Shown: positions 8,707 to 16,928 of the stretch, piece by piece | Position numbering within the stretch: the stretch's first letter is position 1 | How the letters are laid out: every line of letters begins with the position of its first letter | DNA from: Sphingomonas sp. Y57 | Lineage (GTDB): Bacteria; Pseudomonadota; Alphaproteobacteria; Sphingomonadales; Sphingomonadaceae | Direction: 5' to 3' | Length of the DNA stretch: 64,000 nucleotides | NCBI RefSeq assembly: GCF_001015195.1 | Contig: NZ_LDES01000047.1 | Coordinates: 1 to 64,000 of the forward strand | Program-made: the position numbers and the translations under genes | The notes under the pieces: model-generated | Told to the model about the DNA's origin: nothing | What the model saw: the letters and a program-made list of their open reading frames with translations, nothing else | Databases searched by the model: none

Positions 8707-10235
8707 CCCCCAGCTTCGTCCATATCTGGCGGTTGCTCCGCTGGGGTCGCACGCTCGCGCGCCATGGCGCATTGCGCGGAATCGAACGCGATCCGCTGAC
8801 CCCGCCGCAGGTCCGCCGACTGGTCCGTCTCGCTCGCTTCGGCGCGCGGATACCGAAGCAGCCGGCCTATGCCGACGCGTTCGAGGCGCTGGGTCCGGCC
8901 GCGATCAAGCTCGGCCAGGCACTCGCCACCCGGCCCGACCTAGTCGGCGAGCAAGCGGCGATCGAACTGTCGCGCCTGCAGGACGCCCTGCCCCCCGCAC
9001 CCTTCCCGTTGATCCGCGCCGCGATCGAACAGGGCCTCGGCAAACCGATCGACCAGTTGTTCGCCTCGTTCGAGGAGGACCCCGTCGGCGCCGCCTCGAT
9101 CGCACAGGTCCACCGCGCGGTGACGACCGATGGCCGCACCGTCGCGGTCAAGGTTTTGCGGCCCGGCATCGAGGAGGAACTGGCCCGCGCGATCGAGACC
9201 TATGAATGGGCAGCCGCGCACGCGGAACTGATCGGCGGCGAATTCGCGCGTCTGCGCCCACGCCTCGTCATCGCCACCTTCCGCCAATGGACCGCCCGCG
9301 AACTGGACCTGCGACGGGAAGCCGCATCGGCATCCGAGCTGGCCGAGAACATGGCCGCGGTGCCGGGCTTCGTCGTGCCCGCGATCGACTGGACCCGGAC
9401 CTCGCGCCGCGTCCTCACCATGGAATGGATCGAGGGCATCAAGATGGCCGACCGCTCGGCCATCGCCGCCGCCGGCCACGACGGGAAGGCGCTCGCCACA
9501 TTGCTGGTCCAGGCCTTCCTGCGGCAGGCGATCGCCGACGGTTTCTTCCACGCAGATCTCCACCACGGCAATCTGTTCGCGCTGCCCGACGGCCGGATCG
9601 CTGCGATCGACTTCGGCATCATGGGACGGATCGACCGGCGCGCGCGGGTCTGGCTGGCGGAAATCCTTCATGGGCTGATCACCGGCAACTACAAGCGCGT
9701 CGCGGAGATCCATTTCGAGGCGGGCTATGTGCCGCCACATCATAACCTCGGCGAGTTCACCACCGCGCTGCGCGCCGTCGGCGAGCCGATTCGCGGGTTG
9801 CCCGCCAAGGACATCTCGATCGGCCAGATGCTCGACGGCCTGTTCGCGATCACCCGCGACTTCGACATGCCGACCCAACCGCACCTGCTGCTGCTCCAGA
9901 AGACGATGGTGATGGTCGAAGGGGTGGCGACCGGCCTCGATCCCGATCTGAACATGTGGGAGACGTCGGGGCCGTTCGTGCAGGAATGGATCCGCTCCGA
10001 GCTGGGTCCCGAGGCGTGGCTGGCTGACCGCCTCGTCGGCGACCTCCGCACCCTGGCCGGCCTGCCCGACCTCGTCCGCCGGATCGAGGCGCAGTTCCCC
10101 GCCCCCGGCGGCGCCCCCCCGCCCCCGCCGCTGCCCGAGGTGCAGGTGATCCGCATCGGATCGGGCTGGCGCTACGCGGCGGTCGCGGCGCTGGCCGCTG
10201 TGGCTGGCGCGGCGGCGGCCATGGTCCTATTATAG
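8703..10235 (+). CDS. ubiB: Ubiquinone biosynthesis protein UbiB (ABC1/ADCK kinase-like)
   Basis: Atypical protein-kinase-like ATPase that supports ubiquinone synthesis at the inner membrane. The 510 residues have the UbiB-specific KxGQ motif (IKLGQALATRPDL), the Ala-rich loop PVGAASIAQVHRA, the catalytic FFHADLHHGNL and the metal-binding AIDFGIMG. The C-terminus ends in a hydrophobic Ala-rich helix typical of the membrane anchor. The start is TTG, overlapping the ubiE stop by 3 bp. mntA begins 4 bp after the stop. Confidence 0.94.
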   Translation: MTPSFVHIWRLLRWGRTLARHGALRGIERDPLTPPQVRRLVRLARFGARIPKQPAYADAFEALGPAAIKLGQALATRPDLVGEQAAIELSRLQDALPPAPFPLIRAAIEQGLGKPIDQLFASFEEDPVGAASIAQVHRAVTTDGRTVAVKVLRPGIEEELARAIETYEWAAAHAELIGGEFARLRPRLVIATFRQWTARELDLRREAASASELAENMAAVPGFVVPAIDWTRTSRRVLTMEWIEGIKMADRSAIAAAGHDGKALATLLVQAFLRQAIADGFFHADLHHGNLFALPDGRIAAIDFGIMGRIDRRARVWLAEILHGLITGNYKRVAEIHFEAGYVPPHHNLGEFTTALRAVGEPIRGLPAKDISIGQMLDGLFAITRDFDMPTQPHLLLLQKTMVMVEGVATGLDPDLNMWETSGPFVQEWIRSELGPEAWLADRLVGDLRTLAGLPDLVRRIEAQFPAPGGAPPPPPLPEVQVIRIGSGWRYAAVAALAAVAGAAAAMVLL

Positions 10236-10239
10236 GAGC

Positions 10240-10536
10240 ATGACGAGGGATCAGGCCCTTCGGCGCATCAAGGCGCATGAAAGCGAACTCCGGCAAGCCG
10301 GCGTCAGTTCGCTTTACCTGTTCGGGTCGACGTCCCGAAACGAAGCCGGCCGCGCATCGGATGTCGATCTGATGTGTGATCTTGAGGATTCCGACGAGAT
10401 CGGGCTGCTCGAGTTCATCCGCATCCGCGATCGCCTGTCCGATCTCCTCGACAGTCCGATCGACCTCATCGAACGCCGTGGCATGCGTCCGCGTATCCGC
10501 CAGCGCGTCGAACATGAGATGGTCCGGGTCTTTTGA
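10240..10536 (+). CDS. mntA: MntA-type minimal nucleotidyltransferase antitoxin
   Basis: A 98-residue minimal nucleotidyltransferase. The motif GSTSRNEAGRASDVD (residues 29-43) fits GSx10DxD, giving the catalytic Asp pair, and a third acidic position lies in the SPIDLIERRGM segment. In characterised HepT/MntA pairs this enzyme AMPylates the HEPN toxin and silences it. The gene lies 4 bp after ubiB and overlaps hepT (the TGA stop shares one base with the ATG). An uncharacterised role in the ubiB operon cannot be excluded. Confidence 0.88.
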   Translation: MTRDQALRRIKAHESELRQAGVSSLYLFGSTSRNEAGRASDVDLMCDLEDSDEIGLLEFIRIRDRLSDLLDSPIDLIERRGMRPRIRQRVEHEMVRVF

Positions 10537-10886
10537 TGGATCAGAGCGAACGGGATATCGATCATCTCGAACAGATCATCGATCTTATTTCCGCCGTGCA
10601 GCGCCGCGCGGCCGGCCTTGATCGGCAGACGTTCGAGAATGATCGAGACGAAAGCGATCTGGCCGCGTTCCGACTGGCCCATATCGGGGAACAGAGTCGA
10701 AAACTCTCCGCCGATATCCGGGACAGGCACCCGGAGATCGATTGGCGAAGCATCTATGGCATGCGCAATGTGATCGCTCATGACTATGGCGCCATCCTTC
10801 CCCGTTTACTGTGGAAGGTGATCGACAAGGATCTCGCCACATTGGCCTCGATTTGCCAGGCTGAACTGGACCGGCTGACCCCATGA
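10536..10886 (+). CDS. hepT: HepT-type HEPN ribonuclease toxin (DUF86)
   Basis: A 116-residue, all-helical HEPN protein. The C-terminal half has the RNase motif RNVIAHDY, matching Rx4HxY with the Tyr that MntA modifies in studied pairs. The preceding LAHIGEQSRKLSADI helix is typical of DUF86. The start ATG overlaps the mntA stop by one base; an in-frame TTG one codon upstream is less likely. Its TGA overlaps the coaBC start by 4 bp (ATGA), so the toxin and an essential coenzyme-A gene are translationally linked. Confidence 0.88.
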   Translation: MDQSERDIDHLEQIIDLISAVQRRAAGLDRQTFENDRDESDLAAFRLAHIGEQSRKLSADIRDRHPEIDWRSIYGMRNVIAHDYGAILPRLLWKVIDKDLATLASICQAELDRLTP

Positions 10887-12100
10887 TCGCCCCTCGCATC
10901 CTGCTCATCATCGGCGGCGGCATCGCGGCGTACAAGGCGTGCGAGCTGGTGCGGCTGATCCGCAAGGGCGGCGGCAGCGTGCGCTGCGTGCTGACCGAGG
11001 CGGCCCATCATTTCGTCACGCCGATGAGCCTTGCCGCGCTCAGCGAGCAGGAGGTCCACACCAGCCTGTGGGATCTCAAGAACGAGACCGAGATGGGCCA
11101 TATCCAGCTTAGCCGCGAGGCCGACCTGGTCGTGGTCTGCCCGGCCACCGCCGACCTGATGGCGAAGATGGCCGCCGGGATCGCCGACGACCTGGCCACC
11201 ACCCTGCTGCTGGCGACCGACAAGCCGGTGCTCGTCGCGCCAGCGATGAACGTGCGGATGTGGCTCCACCCCGCGACCCAGCGCAACGTCGCCCGGCTGC
11301 GCGACGACGGGGTGACGGTGCTCGATCCCGACGAGGGGGCGATGGCCTGCGGCGAGTTCGGCCCAGGCCGGCTGCCCGAGCCGCCCTTCATCTGGGGCGA
11401 GATCGAAAAAGCGCTCGACCGGCCCCGCGCAGCACCTGCACCGGGGATCAAGGGCGGCGCGCTCGCCGGGCGCCATGTGCTGGTGACGGCGGGGCCGACC
11501 CACGAGCCGATCGACCCGGTCCGCTACATCGCCAATCGTTCCTCGGGGAAGCAGGGCTATGCGATCGCCGGGGCGCTGGCGGCGCTCGGCGCGCGGGTGA
11601 CGCTGGTGTCGGGGCCGGTCAGCCTGCCGACCCCGGCAGGGGTCCATCGGATCGACGTCGAAAGCGCGCGCGACATGGCGGCAGCGGTCGAGGCCGCGCT
11701 GCCCGCCGACGTCGCGGTGATGGTCGCCGCCGTCGCCGACTGGCGCGCCGAGACTTCCGCCGGGCAGAAGATCAAGAAGGACGGATCGGGCGCACCGCCG
11801 GTGCTGCCGCTCGCCGAGAATCCCGACATATTGGCGGGCCTGGCGCGCAATCCGCGCCGCCCCCGCCTGCTGGTCGGCTTCGCCGCCGAGACCGAGAAGG
11901 TCGTCGACCATGCGATCACCAAGCGCGCGCGCAAGGACGCCGACTGGATCGTCGCCAACGACGTTTCGGGAGACGTCATGGGTGGCGACAGCAACAGCAT
12001 CCACATCGTCACGCGCACCGGGGTCGAAAGCTGGGAGACCATGCCCAAGGCCGAGGTCGCCCAACGCCTCGCCACAAGGATCGCCGATGAGTTCGCCTGA
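10883..12100 (+). CDS. coaBC: Bifunctional phosphopantothenoylcysteine decarboxylase/phosphopantothenate-cysteine ligase
   Basis: Catalyses two consecutive steps of coenzyme A synthesis. In the N-terminal CoaC half, a flavoprotein decarboxylase, the FMN-binding start [20 protein letters not shown], the PAMNVRMW motif and the [14 protein letters not shown] substrate loop are all visible. The C-terminal CoaB half has the CTP-dependent ligase segment [20 protein letters not shown] and the KIKKDG loop. The 405 residues are normal for the fusion. It overlaps hepT upstream by 4 bp and dut downstream by 14 bp. Confidence 0.96.
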   Translation: MIAPRILLIIGGGIAAYKACELVRLIRKGGGSVRCVLTEAAHHFVTPMSLAALSEQEVHTSLWDLKNETEMGHIQLSREADLVVVCPATADLMAKMAAGIADDLATTLLLATDKPVLVAPAMNVRMWLHPATQRNVARLRDDGVTVLDPDEGAMACGEFGPGRLPEPPFIWGEIEKALDRPRAAPAPGIKGGALAGRHVLVTAGPTHEPIDPVRYIANRSSGKQGYAIAGALAALGARVTLVSGPVSLPTPAGVHRIDVESARDMAAAVEAALPADVAVMVAAVADWRAETSAGQKIKKDGSGAPPVLPLAENPDILAGLARNPRRPRLLVGFAAETEKVVDHAITKRARKDADWIVANDVSGDVMGGDSNSIHIVTRTGVESWETMPKAEVAQRLATRIADEFA

Positions 12101-12536
12101 GATTTCGATCAACCTGAAGCGCCTCGACCATGGCACGGGCCTGCCCCTGCCCGCCTACGCCACCGCCCATGCCGCCGGGCTCGACGTCGTATCGGCCGAG
12201 GATGTGACGCTGGCGCCCGGCGCGCGCCACGCCGTCGCCACCGGCTTCGCGATCGCGATCCCGGAAGGCTATGAGGTGCAGGTGCGCCCGCGCTCGGGCC
12301 TGGCGCTCAAACATGGCGTCACCTGCCTCAACACGCCGGGCACGATCGACGCCGACTATCGCGGCGAGGTGAAGGTCATCCTCGCCAATCTCGGGGTCGA
12401 GCCGTTCGAGGTGAAGCGCGGCGAGCGCATCGCCCAGCTCGTACCCGCAGCAGTGCAGCGGGCCAGCTTCGCCGAGGTGGCCGACCTCGACGAAACCGCA
12501 CGCGGCACCGGCGGCTTCGGATCGACCGGCCGATAA
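12087..12536 (+). CDS. dut: dUTP diphosphatase
   Basis: Hydrolyses dUTP to dUMP and pyrophosphate, limiting uracil in DNA. The 149 residues show the trimeric dUTPase motifs in order: HAAGLDV (motif 1), [11 protein letters not shown] (motif 2), [16 protein letters not shown] (motif 3), RIAQLVPA (motif 4) and the C-terminal [11 protein letters not shown] (motif 5). The ATG lies inside the coaBC end, a common coaBC-dut arrangement. A palindromic repeat follows its stop and may end the transcript. Confidence 0.96.
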   Translation: MSSPEISINLKRLDHGTGLPLPAYATAHAAGLDVVSAEDVTLAPGARHAVATGFAIAIPEGYEVQVRPRSGLALKHGVTCLNTPGTIDADYRGEVKVILANLGVEPFEVKRGERIAQLVPAAVQRASFAEVADLDETARGTGGFGSTGR

Positions 12537-12542
12537 GTTCAC

Positions 12543-12638
12543 CGTCACCCCGGCGAAGGCTGGGGTCCATGTCTCTCGTCAGCCAGTTGGCCATCGGGGA
12601 GAAGACAGACATGGATGCCAGCCTTCGCTGGCATGACG
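12543..12638. repeat. Intergenic palindrome (family A, copy 3)
   Basis: Arms at about 12543-12574 and 12607-12638 are imperfect reverse complements, sharing the core GCGAAGGCTGG and the end CCATGTCT. It fills the gap between dut and the MoeB/ThiF-like gene. Confidence 0.8.
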
Positions 12639-12658
12639 CATTAAGGTAGATGCGCACC

Positions 12659-13408
12659 ATGTCCCTGACCGACCAGCAGCTCGATCGCTACGCGCGCCAC
12701 ATCATCCTCAAGGAGATCGGCGGCGCGGGGCAGCAGGCGCTGCTCCGGGCGACGGTGGCGGTGATCGGCGCGGGCGGGATCGGATCGCCCGCGATCCAGT
12801 ATCTGGCGGCTGCCGGCGTCGGCCGGCTGCGGATCATCGACGACGATGTCGTCGACCTGTCCAACCTCCAGCGGCAGACCCTGTTCGGTACCGAGGACAT
12901 CGGCTGTCCCAAGGTCGACGTCGCCGCCGCGCGTGTCGCGGCGATGAACCCGGACGTCATCATCGAGCCTGTGACAGTGCGAATCGACGCGGATACGGCC
13001 GGGGGGTTGCTGAGCGGGGCCGATCTGGTTCTGGACGGCTGCGACAATTTCGCGACCCGGCTCGCCGTGTCCGACGCGACGACGCGGCTCGGCATCCCGC
13101 TCGTCTCGGCGGCGGTCGGCCAGTTCGACGGACAGCTCGGCGTCTGGCGCGGATGGGAAGCGGACAAGCCCTGCTATCGCTGCCTGGTCGGCGATGATCC
13201 CGACCGGCCCGACATCAGCTGCGCCGACCAGGGCGTGCTCGGCGCGCTGACCGGGGTGATGGGCAGCTTGGGCGCGATGGAAGCGATCCGGGCGATCACC
13301 GGCTTCGGCGACGATCCGGCGGGCCGGCTACTGCTGGTCGACGCGCTCGCCTTCCGCTTCCGCACGATCGCCGTGCCCAAGGACCCTGGGTGCCGATGCG
13401 CGCGCTGA
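12659..13408 (+). CDS. MoeB/ThiF-family adenylyltransferase
   Basis: E1-like enzyme that adenylates the C-terminus of a ubiquitin-like sulfur carrier such as MoaD or ThiS. The 249 residues have the nucleotide loop VIGAGGIGSPAIQYLAAAGV, the DDDVVDLSNLQRQTLF motif with the Arg finger, DGCDNFATRLAV, and Zn-type Cys pairs CYRC and CRC at the C-terminus. Start at 12659 (MSLTDQQLDRYARHI), with an ATG three codons upstream as alternative. MoeB and ThiF cannot be separated from sequence alone. It overlaps the DsrE-like gene by 13 bp. Confidence 0.88.
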   Translation: MSLTDQQLDRYARHIILKEIGGAGQQALLRATVAVIGAGGIGSPAIQYLAAAGVGRLRIIDDDVVDLSNLQRQTLFGTEDIGCPKVDVAAARVAAMNPDVIIEPVTVRIDADTAGGLLSGADLVLDGCDNFATRLAVSDATTRLGIPLVSAAVGQFDGQLGVWRGWEADKPCYRCLVGDDPDRPDISCADQGVLGALTGVMGSLGAMEAIRAITGFGDDPAGRLLLVDALAFRFRTIAVPKDPGCRCAR

Positions 13409-13758
13409 CGATCCTCGTCGCTGCCGACGACGGCGACCGTTTCCACGCCGCGCTGAGCTTCGCGGCGGCCGGTGCTGCGCGGGGCGACAGGGTTCGGCTG
13501 CACCTGCACGAGCTGGCCGTCGGCCTGCTGCGCGCGCCGATCCGGGCGCCCGCCGATGGAGACCGGGCACGGGCCGGAATTCCTACGCTGGCCGAATTGC
13601 TGGAGGAGGTGCTGGCGCTGGGCGTCGCGATCAGCGTCTGCCAGAGCGGGCTCGCGCTCTATGAAATCGACCTGGCGATGCTCGATCCGCGTATCGAAGC
13701 GCAGGGGCCGGTCGGCCTGCTGGCTGCCGCCGACGACGATCGGCTGCTTGTCTTCTAG
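13396..13758 (+). CDS. DsrE-family protein
   Basis: A 120-residue protein starting MRALTILVAADDGDRFHAALS, the DsrE/F-like alpha/beta fold (beta strand, then a helix beginning at a small-residue turn). One Cys lies in the segment ISVCQSGLALYEIDLAM, near where DsrE proteins carry their persulfide Cys. It overlaps the MoeB/ThiF-like gene upstream, which suggests a role in sulfur transfer; this is inference. It ends 2 bp from the convergent HicB-like gene. Confidence 0.7.
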   Translation: MRALTILVAADDGDRFHAALSFAAAGAARGDRVRLHLHELAVGLLRAPIRAPADGDRARAGIPTLAELLEEVLALGVAISVCQSGLALYEIDLAMLDPRIEAQGPVGLLAAADDDRLLVF

Positions 13759-13760
13759 GG

Positions 13761-14066
13761 TCAGGCCGCCCTGCGACGGGGGAGTCGCGCAGTGTCGACC
13801 CGTTCGGGGCCTTCTATATAGACCAGGTAGCGATCGGCAGATCGGCTCCGATCGCTGACCACCGAAGGCGTCGGCAGGGCGCGACCGAAGCGGCCCAGTG
13901 TCGACATATGGGCGCCGAGCGCCTGGCGGGCATTGCTCTCCACCTCGACCGTGGTGGCGCCATAGGCACGGCAGCCGGGGATATCGACGAAATCGGCCCG
14001 GAACAGCCCATTCTCCCGGCTCACCACCGCCGGATAGAAATCAAGGCCCCTGATATAGATCCCCAT
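13761..14066 (-). CDS. HicB-like antitoxin-family protein, no HicA partner
   Basis: A 101-residue protein beginning MGIYIRGLDFYPAVVSREN and containing FRADFVDIPGCRAYGATTVEVESNARQAL, the partially degraded RNase-H-like fold of HicB antitoxins. A variable C-terminus rich in Arg follows. HicB normally pairs with a HicA mRNA interferase of about 60-80 residues; none is visible on either side. It may be a stand-alone regulator, or a remnant of a pair. A Met one codon upstream (14069) is an alternative start. Confidence 0.7.
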   Translation of the reverse strand: MGIYIRGLDFYPAVVSRENGLFRADFVDIPGCRAYGATTVEVESNARQALGAHMSTLGRFGRALPTPSVVSDRSRSADRYLVYIEGPERVDTARLPRRRAA

Positions 14067-14231
14067 CACGCGACCCTCACCGACCCGACCATCCGTCAGG
14101 CCTTCTTAGGCAGCGGCTAGGAGGAATCCATGACGGGAATATTGCGTAGTCCGATAGTCTAATCGAAAAATCCGGTTCCTTTCAGGTCTTTACAGAAATG
14201 TTGCGAGACCGGAGGGATTCCGCTGGCCCGA

Positions 14232-15335
14232 TCAGCCGCCGAAGCGCGCGGGCCGGTACCGGGACGGATCTATGGCACGGACAGGATCGGGAAGGCTGCG
14301 TCCCAGCAGCAGTGCCGCGCCGATCATCGCGGCGGCGGGGGCGGTCTGGATTCCGAAGCCGCCCTGTCCCGCGAACCAGAAGAAGCCGTCCGCAGCACCG
14401 TCGAAACCGTAGACCGGAGCACGATCGGGAGCAAAGCTGCGCAGGCCCGCCCAGGCCCGCTCGACCCGCACGACGCGCCAGTCGACGGTGCGTTCGAGCC
14501 GGTCGATCGCAATCGCAACGTCGAGCTCGTCGGGGCCCGCATCGCAGGGCGGCATCGGCGTCTCATCGTGCGGCGACAGCCACAGGCGGCCAGCCTCCGG
14601 CTTGAAGTAGAAGCTGCCGGCGATATCGAGCACGAGCGGCAGCGACGCGCGGACCGGCGGATCGACCTTCAGCTGAACGACGGTGCGCCGGTAGGGCTGG
14701 ATGCCGATCGGGGCGATTCCTGCGAGCGCAGCCAGCTCGTCGGCCCAGGCACCGGCCGCGTCGACCAGCAATGCGGCCTCGATCGTGCCCGCGTCGGTGG
14801 CGATCCGCCAGCCGCCCGCGACCCGCGCGATCGACCGCACCCGGGCGTCGGCGATCAGCCGGGTTCCCGCGCGGCGTGCGCGACCGAGATAATGGGCGTG
14901 GAGCCCGGCGACGTCGATGTCGCGGCAACTCGGCTCGGCAATTCCGCCCGCGAAGCCCGGCCGGAGACCCGGAATGCGGGCCGGTAGCGCCCCGGCAGCC
15001 ACCCGTTCCAGCGCGACGTTGCCGGCGAAGGTCGCGAGCATGCGATCGACCGCGCCCATATCCTCGGGCCGGGCGATATGGATCGCCGCCCGGTCGCCGA
15101 GGAAGCCGTTCCCGTCGAGATAGGCGAAGGACGCGCTGGTGAGCGGCTGCACCGCGGGCCCGCCATAGGTTTCTGACCAGAAGGCGGCCGACCGGCCCGT
15201 GCTGTGATAGCCTGGCTGGGCCTCACCCTCGATCAGCACGACCGCAGCCTCGCCACCGATCTCGGCGGCGAGGCTGGCGCCCGCCATGCCTGCGCCGACG
15301 ATGGCGATATCGGTGGTGATGAGGGTTGCGGTCAT
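14232..15335 (-). CDS. DadA-like FAD-dependent amino-acid oxidase/dehydrogenase
   Basis: A 367-residue FAD oxidoreductase of the glycine/D-amino-acid oxidase fold. The Rossmann motif is DIAIVGAGMAGASLAAEIGG near the N-terminus. The ATG/GD motif region is LLVDAAGAWADELAALAG, and the C-terminal FAD contact is GFFWFAGQGGFGIQTAPA. The substrate is not predictable; glycine, sarcosine and D-amino acids are possible. The gene stands alone, divergent from the pilus locus and followed by the 162-bp gap before the HicB-like gene. Confidence 0.85.
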   Translation of the reverse strand: MTATLITTDIAIVGAGMAGASLAAEIGGEAAVVLIEGEAQPGYHSTGRSAAFWSETYGGPAVQPLTSASFAYLDGNGFLGDRAAIHIARPEDMGAVDRMLATFAGNVALERVAAGALPARIPGLRPGFAGGIAEPSCRDIDVAGLHAHYLGRARRAGTRLIADARVRSIARVAGGWRIATDAGTIEAALLVDAAGAWADELAALAGIAPIGIQPYRRTVVQLKVDPPVRASLPLVLDIAGSFYFKPEAGRLWLSPHDETPMPPCDAGPDELDVAIAIDRLERTVDWRVVRVERAWAGLRSFAPDRAPVYGFDGAADGFFWFAGQGGFGIQTAPAAAMIGAALLLGRSLPDPVRAIDPSRYRPARFGG

Positions 15336-15383
15336 CAGGAGCGTTTAGGTTTTGGTAAGAGCGGCCGTCTAGCCTGCTTAACC

Positions 15384-15857
15384 ATGTCCATTCAAATTCC
15401 CGATCTGTTCGGTATCCTCCTGGCGGTATTGCTGTTGATGGCCGCGTGGACCGACATCCGCACCCGGACGATCTCCAACGAGCTGAACGCCGCTATCGCA
15501 TTGCTGGCGATCGCCTTCTGGTGGGTCGCCGGTGAGGCGCTGTGGCCCGACGTCGCGCTGCGGATCGGCATGGCGCTCCTCATCTTCGCGCTGTTCGCGG
15601 TCCTGTTTATGCTCCGCATGATGGGCGGCGGCGACGTGAAGATGATCGGCGCGCTCGCACTGTGGCTGCCATTTCACGCGCTGGTCGTGATGCTGACCGT
15701 CATGGCGCTGGCCGGCGGCGCCATCACGCTCGGCCTGCTGATCCGGCAGCGCTGGCGGCCGAACGCCGACAGGCCCGAGGTTCCCTATGGTGTCGCCATA
15801 GCGATCGGCGGGCTGTGGGTCATCGCAAACGGCTTGTTAACCACGCCCGTTGCATAG
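15384..15857 (+). CDS. cpaA: Prepilin peptidase CpaA (TadV)
   Basis: Inner-membrane aspartic protease that cleaves and methylates Flp-type prepilin. The 157-residue protein has about five hydrophobic segments and the two catalytic Asp motifs: ASP 1 in AAWTDIRTRTISN (residues about 22-34) and ASP 2 in MMGGGDVKMIGAL. It lacks the cytosolic Cys domain of type IV PilD, as expected for CpaA. The ATG at 15384 follows a TTAA half site; a longer frame upstream overlaps the oxidoreductase gene and is not used. First gene of the tad locus. Confidence 0.9.
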   Translation: MSIQIPDLFGILLAVLLLMAAWTDIRTRTISNELNAAIALLAIAFWWVAGEALWPDVALRIGMALLIFALFAVLFMLRMMGGGDVKMIGALALWLPFHALVVMLTVMALAGGAITLGLLIRQRWRPNADRPEVPYGVAIAIGGLWVIANGLLTTPVA

Positions 15858-15926
15858 CGTTTCCGGGTCCGCTTCCGGGCCACGCATGTTCTTCACGCCC
15901 CGATCGGGCGAAGGTGGGTCTGAAAG

Positions 15927-16928
15927 ATGGATGCGAGGAAGTTGCTGCTGCTGATCATGGCGCTGGTCATGGCGGGCATCTCGGCAGTCGTTGCGCGCAG
16001 CATGTTCGGCGGCAACAGCGAGGCCGAGGCGGCCCCCACCGCCGCCGCGCCCCAGCCCGCCGGACCCGAAGTTGCCGTTGCTGTCCGCCCGCTGCCGGTC
16101 GGCACGATCATCGGCCCGGAAAGCTTCCGTTATCAGCGCTGGCCGGCGGAGCTGGTCAGCAAGACCTATTTCGTCAAGGGCGAGAGCGACCTGGCGGCAC
16201 TCAACGGGTCGGTCGTCCGCTATGCGATCACCGCCGGTGCGCCGGTCACCCAGGGCGCGCTCGTAAAACCCGGTGACCGGGGCTTCCTGGCCGCCGCACT
16301 CGGCCCCGGTATGCGCGCCGTCACCATCTCGGTCTCGGCCCAGTCGGGCGTCGCCGGCTTCGTCTTTCCCGGCGACCGGGTCGATCTGATGCTGACCCAG
16401 GAAGTCCCAGGCGGAGGCGACGGTCCGCCGCTCAAGGCTGCCGAGACGATCATCCGCAACATCCGCGTGCTCGCCGCCGACCAGCGTACCGACAAGACGG
16501 TCGACGAAGAAGGCAAGACGGTCGTCGCCAACACCTCGAACGTCACGCTGGAGGCGACGCCCAAGATCGCCGAGAAGATCGCCGTCGCGCAGACGATCGG
16601 TCAGCTCTCGCTCGCCCTCCGTTCGATCGCCGACGACAAGGCGGAGCTGGAGGAGCGGATCGCCAATGGCGACATCAAGCTCCCCGCTCAGGCCGATCCC
16701 AGGGCCGAGCGCCAGATGCTGCTGGAAATCACGTCGCGGCCCATCGACACAAACACCACCTACACGGTCGGTGCCGACGTCTCGCGCTACCAGCGGTCCA
16801 GCATTCCCGCAAAGGTCGGCAGCGATGCCGCCCCCGCTCCATCGGGCCCGCCCGTCGGACCGGTCGGCCCCGCCGTCCGCGTCGCCCGCGGCAACAACGT
16901 CACCGTCAGCACGGTCGGAGCCCGGTAG
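15927..16928 (+). CDS. cpaB: Flp pilus assembly protein CpaB (RcpC)
   Basis: Pilus assembly protein with an N-terminal transmembrane helix (MDARKLLLLIMALVMAGISA) followed by a SAF domain (about residues 48-115) with the segment RPLPVGTIIGPESFRYQRW. The RcpC/CpaB C-terminal domain contains VTISVSAQSGVAGFVFPGDRVDLML. It is thought to link the secretin CpaC to the cell wall. The 333 residues are within family range. It ends immediately before cpaC, with no gap. Confidence 0.93.
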   Translation: MDARKLLLLIMALVMAGISAVVARSMFGGNSEAEAAPTAAAPQPAGPEVAVAVRPLPVGTIIGPESFRYQRWPAELVSKTYFVKGESDLAALNGSVVRYAITAGAPVTQGALVKPGDRGFLAAALGPGMRAVTISVSAQSGVAGFVFPGDRVDLMLTQEVPGGGDGPPLKAAETIIRNIRVLAADQRTDKTVDEEGKTVVANTSNVTLEATPKIAEKIAVAQTIGQLSLALRSIADDKAELEERIANGDIKLPAQADPRAERQMLLEITSRPIDTNTTYTVGADVSRYQRSSIPAKVGSDAAPAPSGPPVGPVGPAVRVARGNNVTVSTVGAR

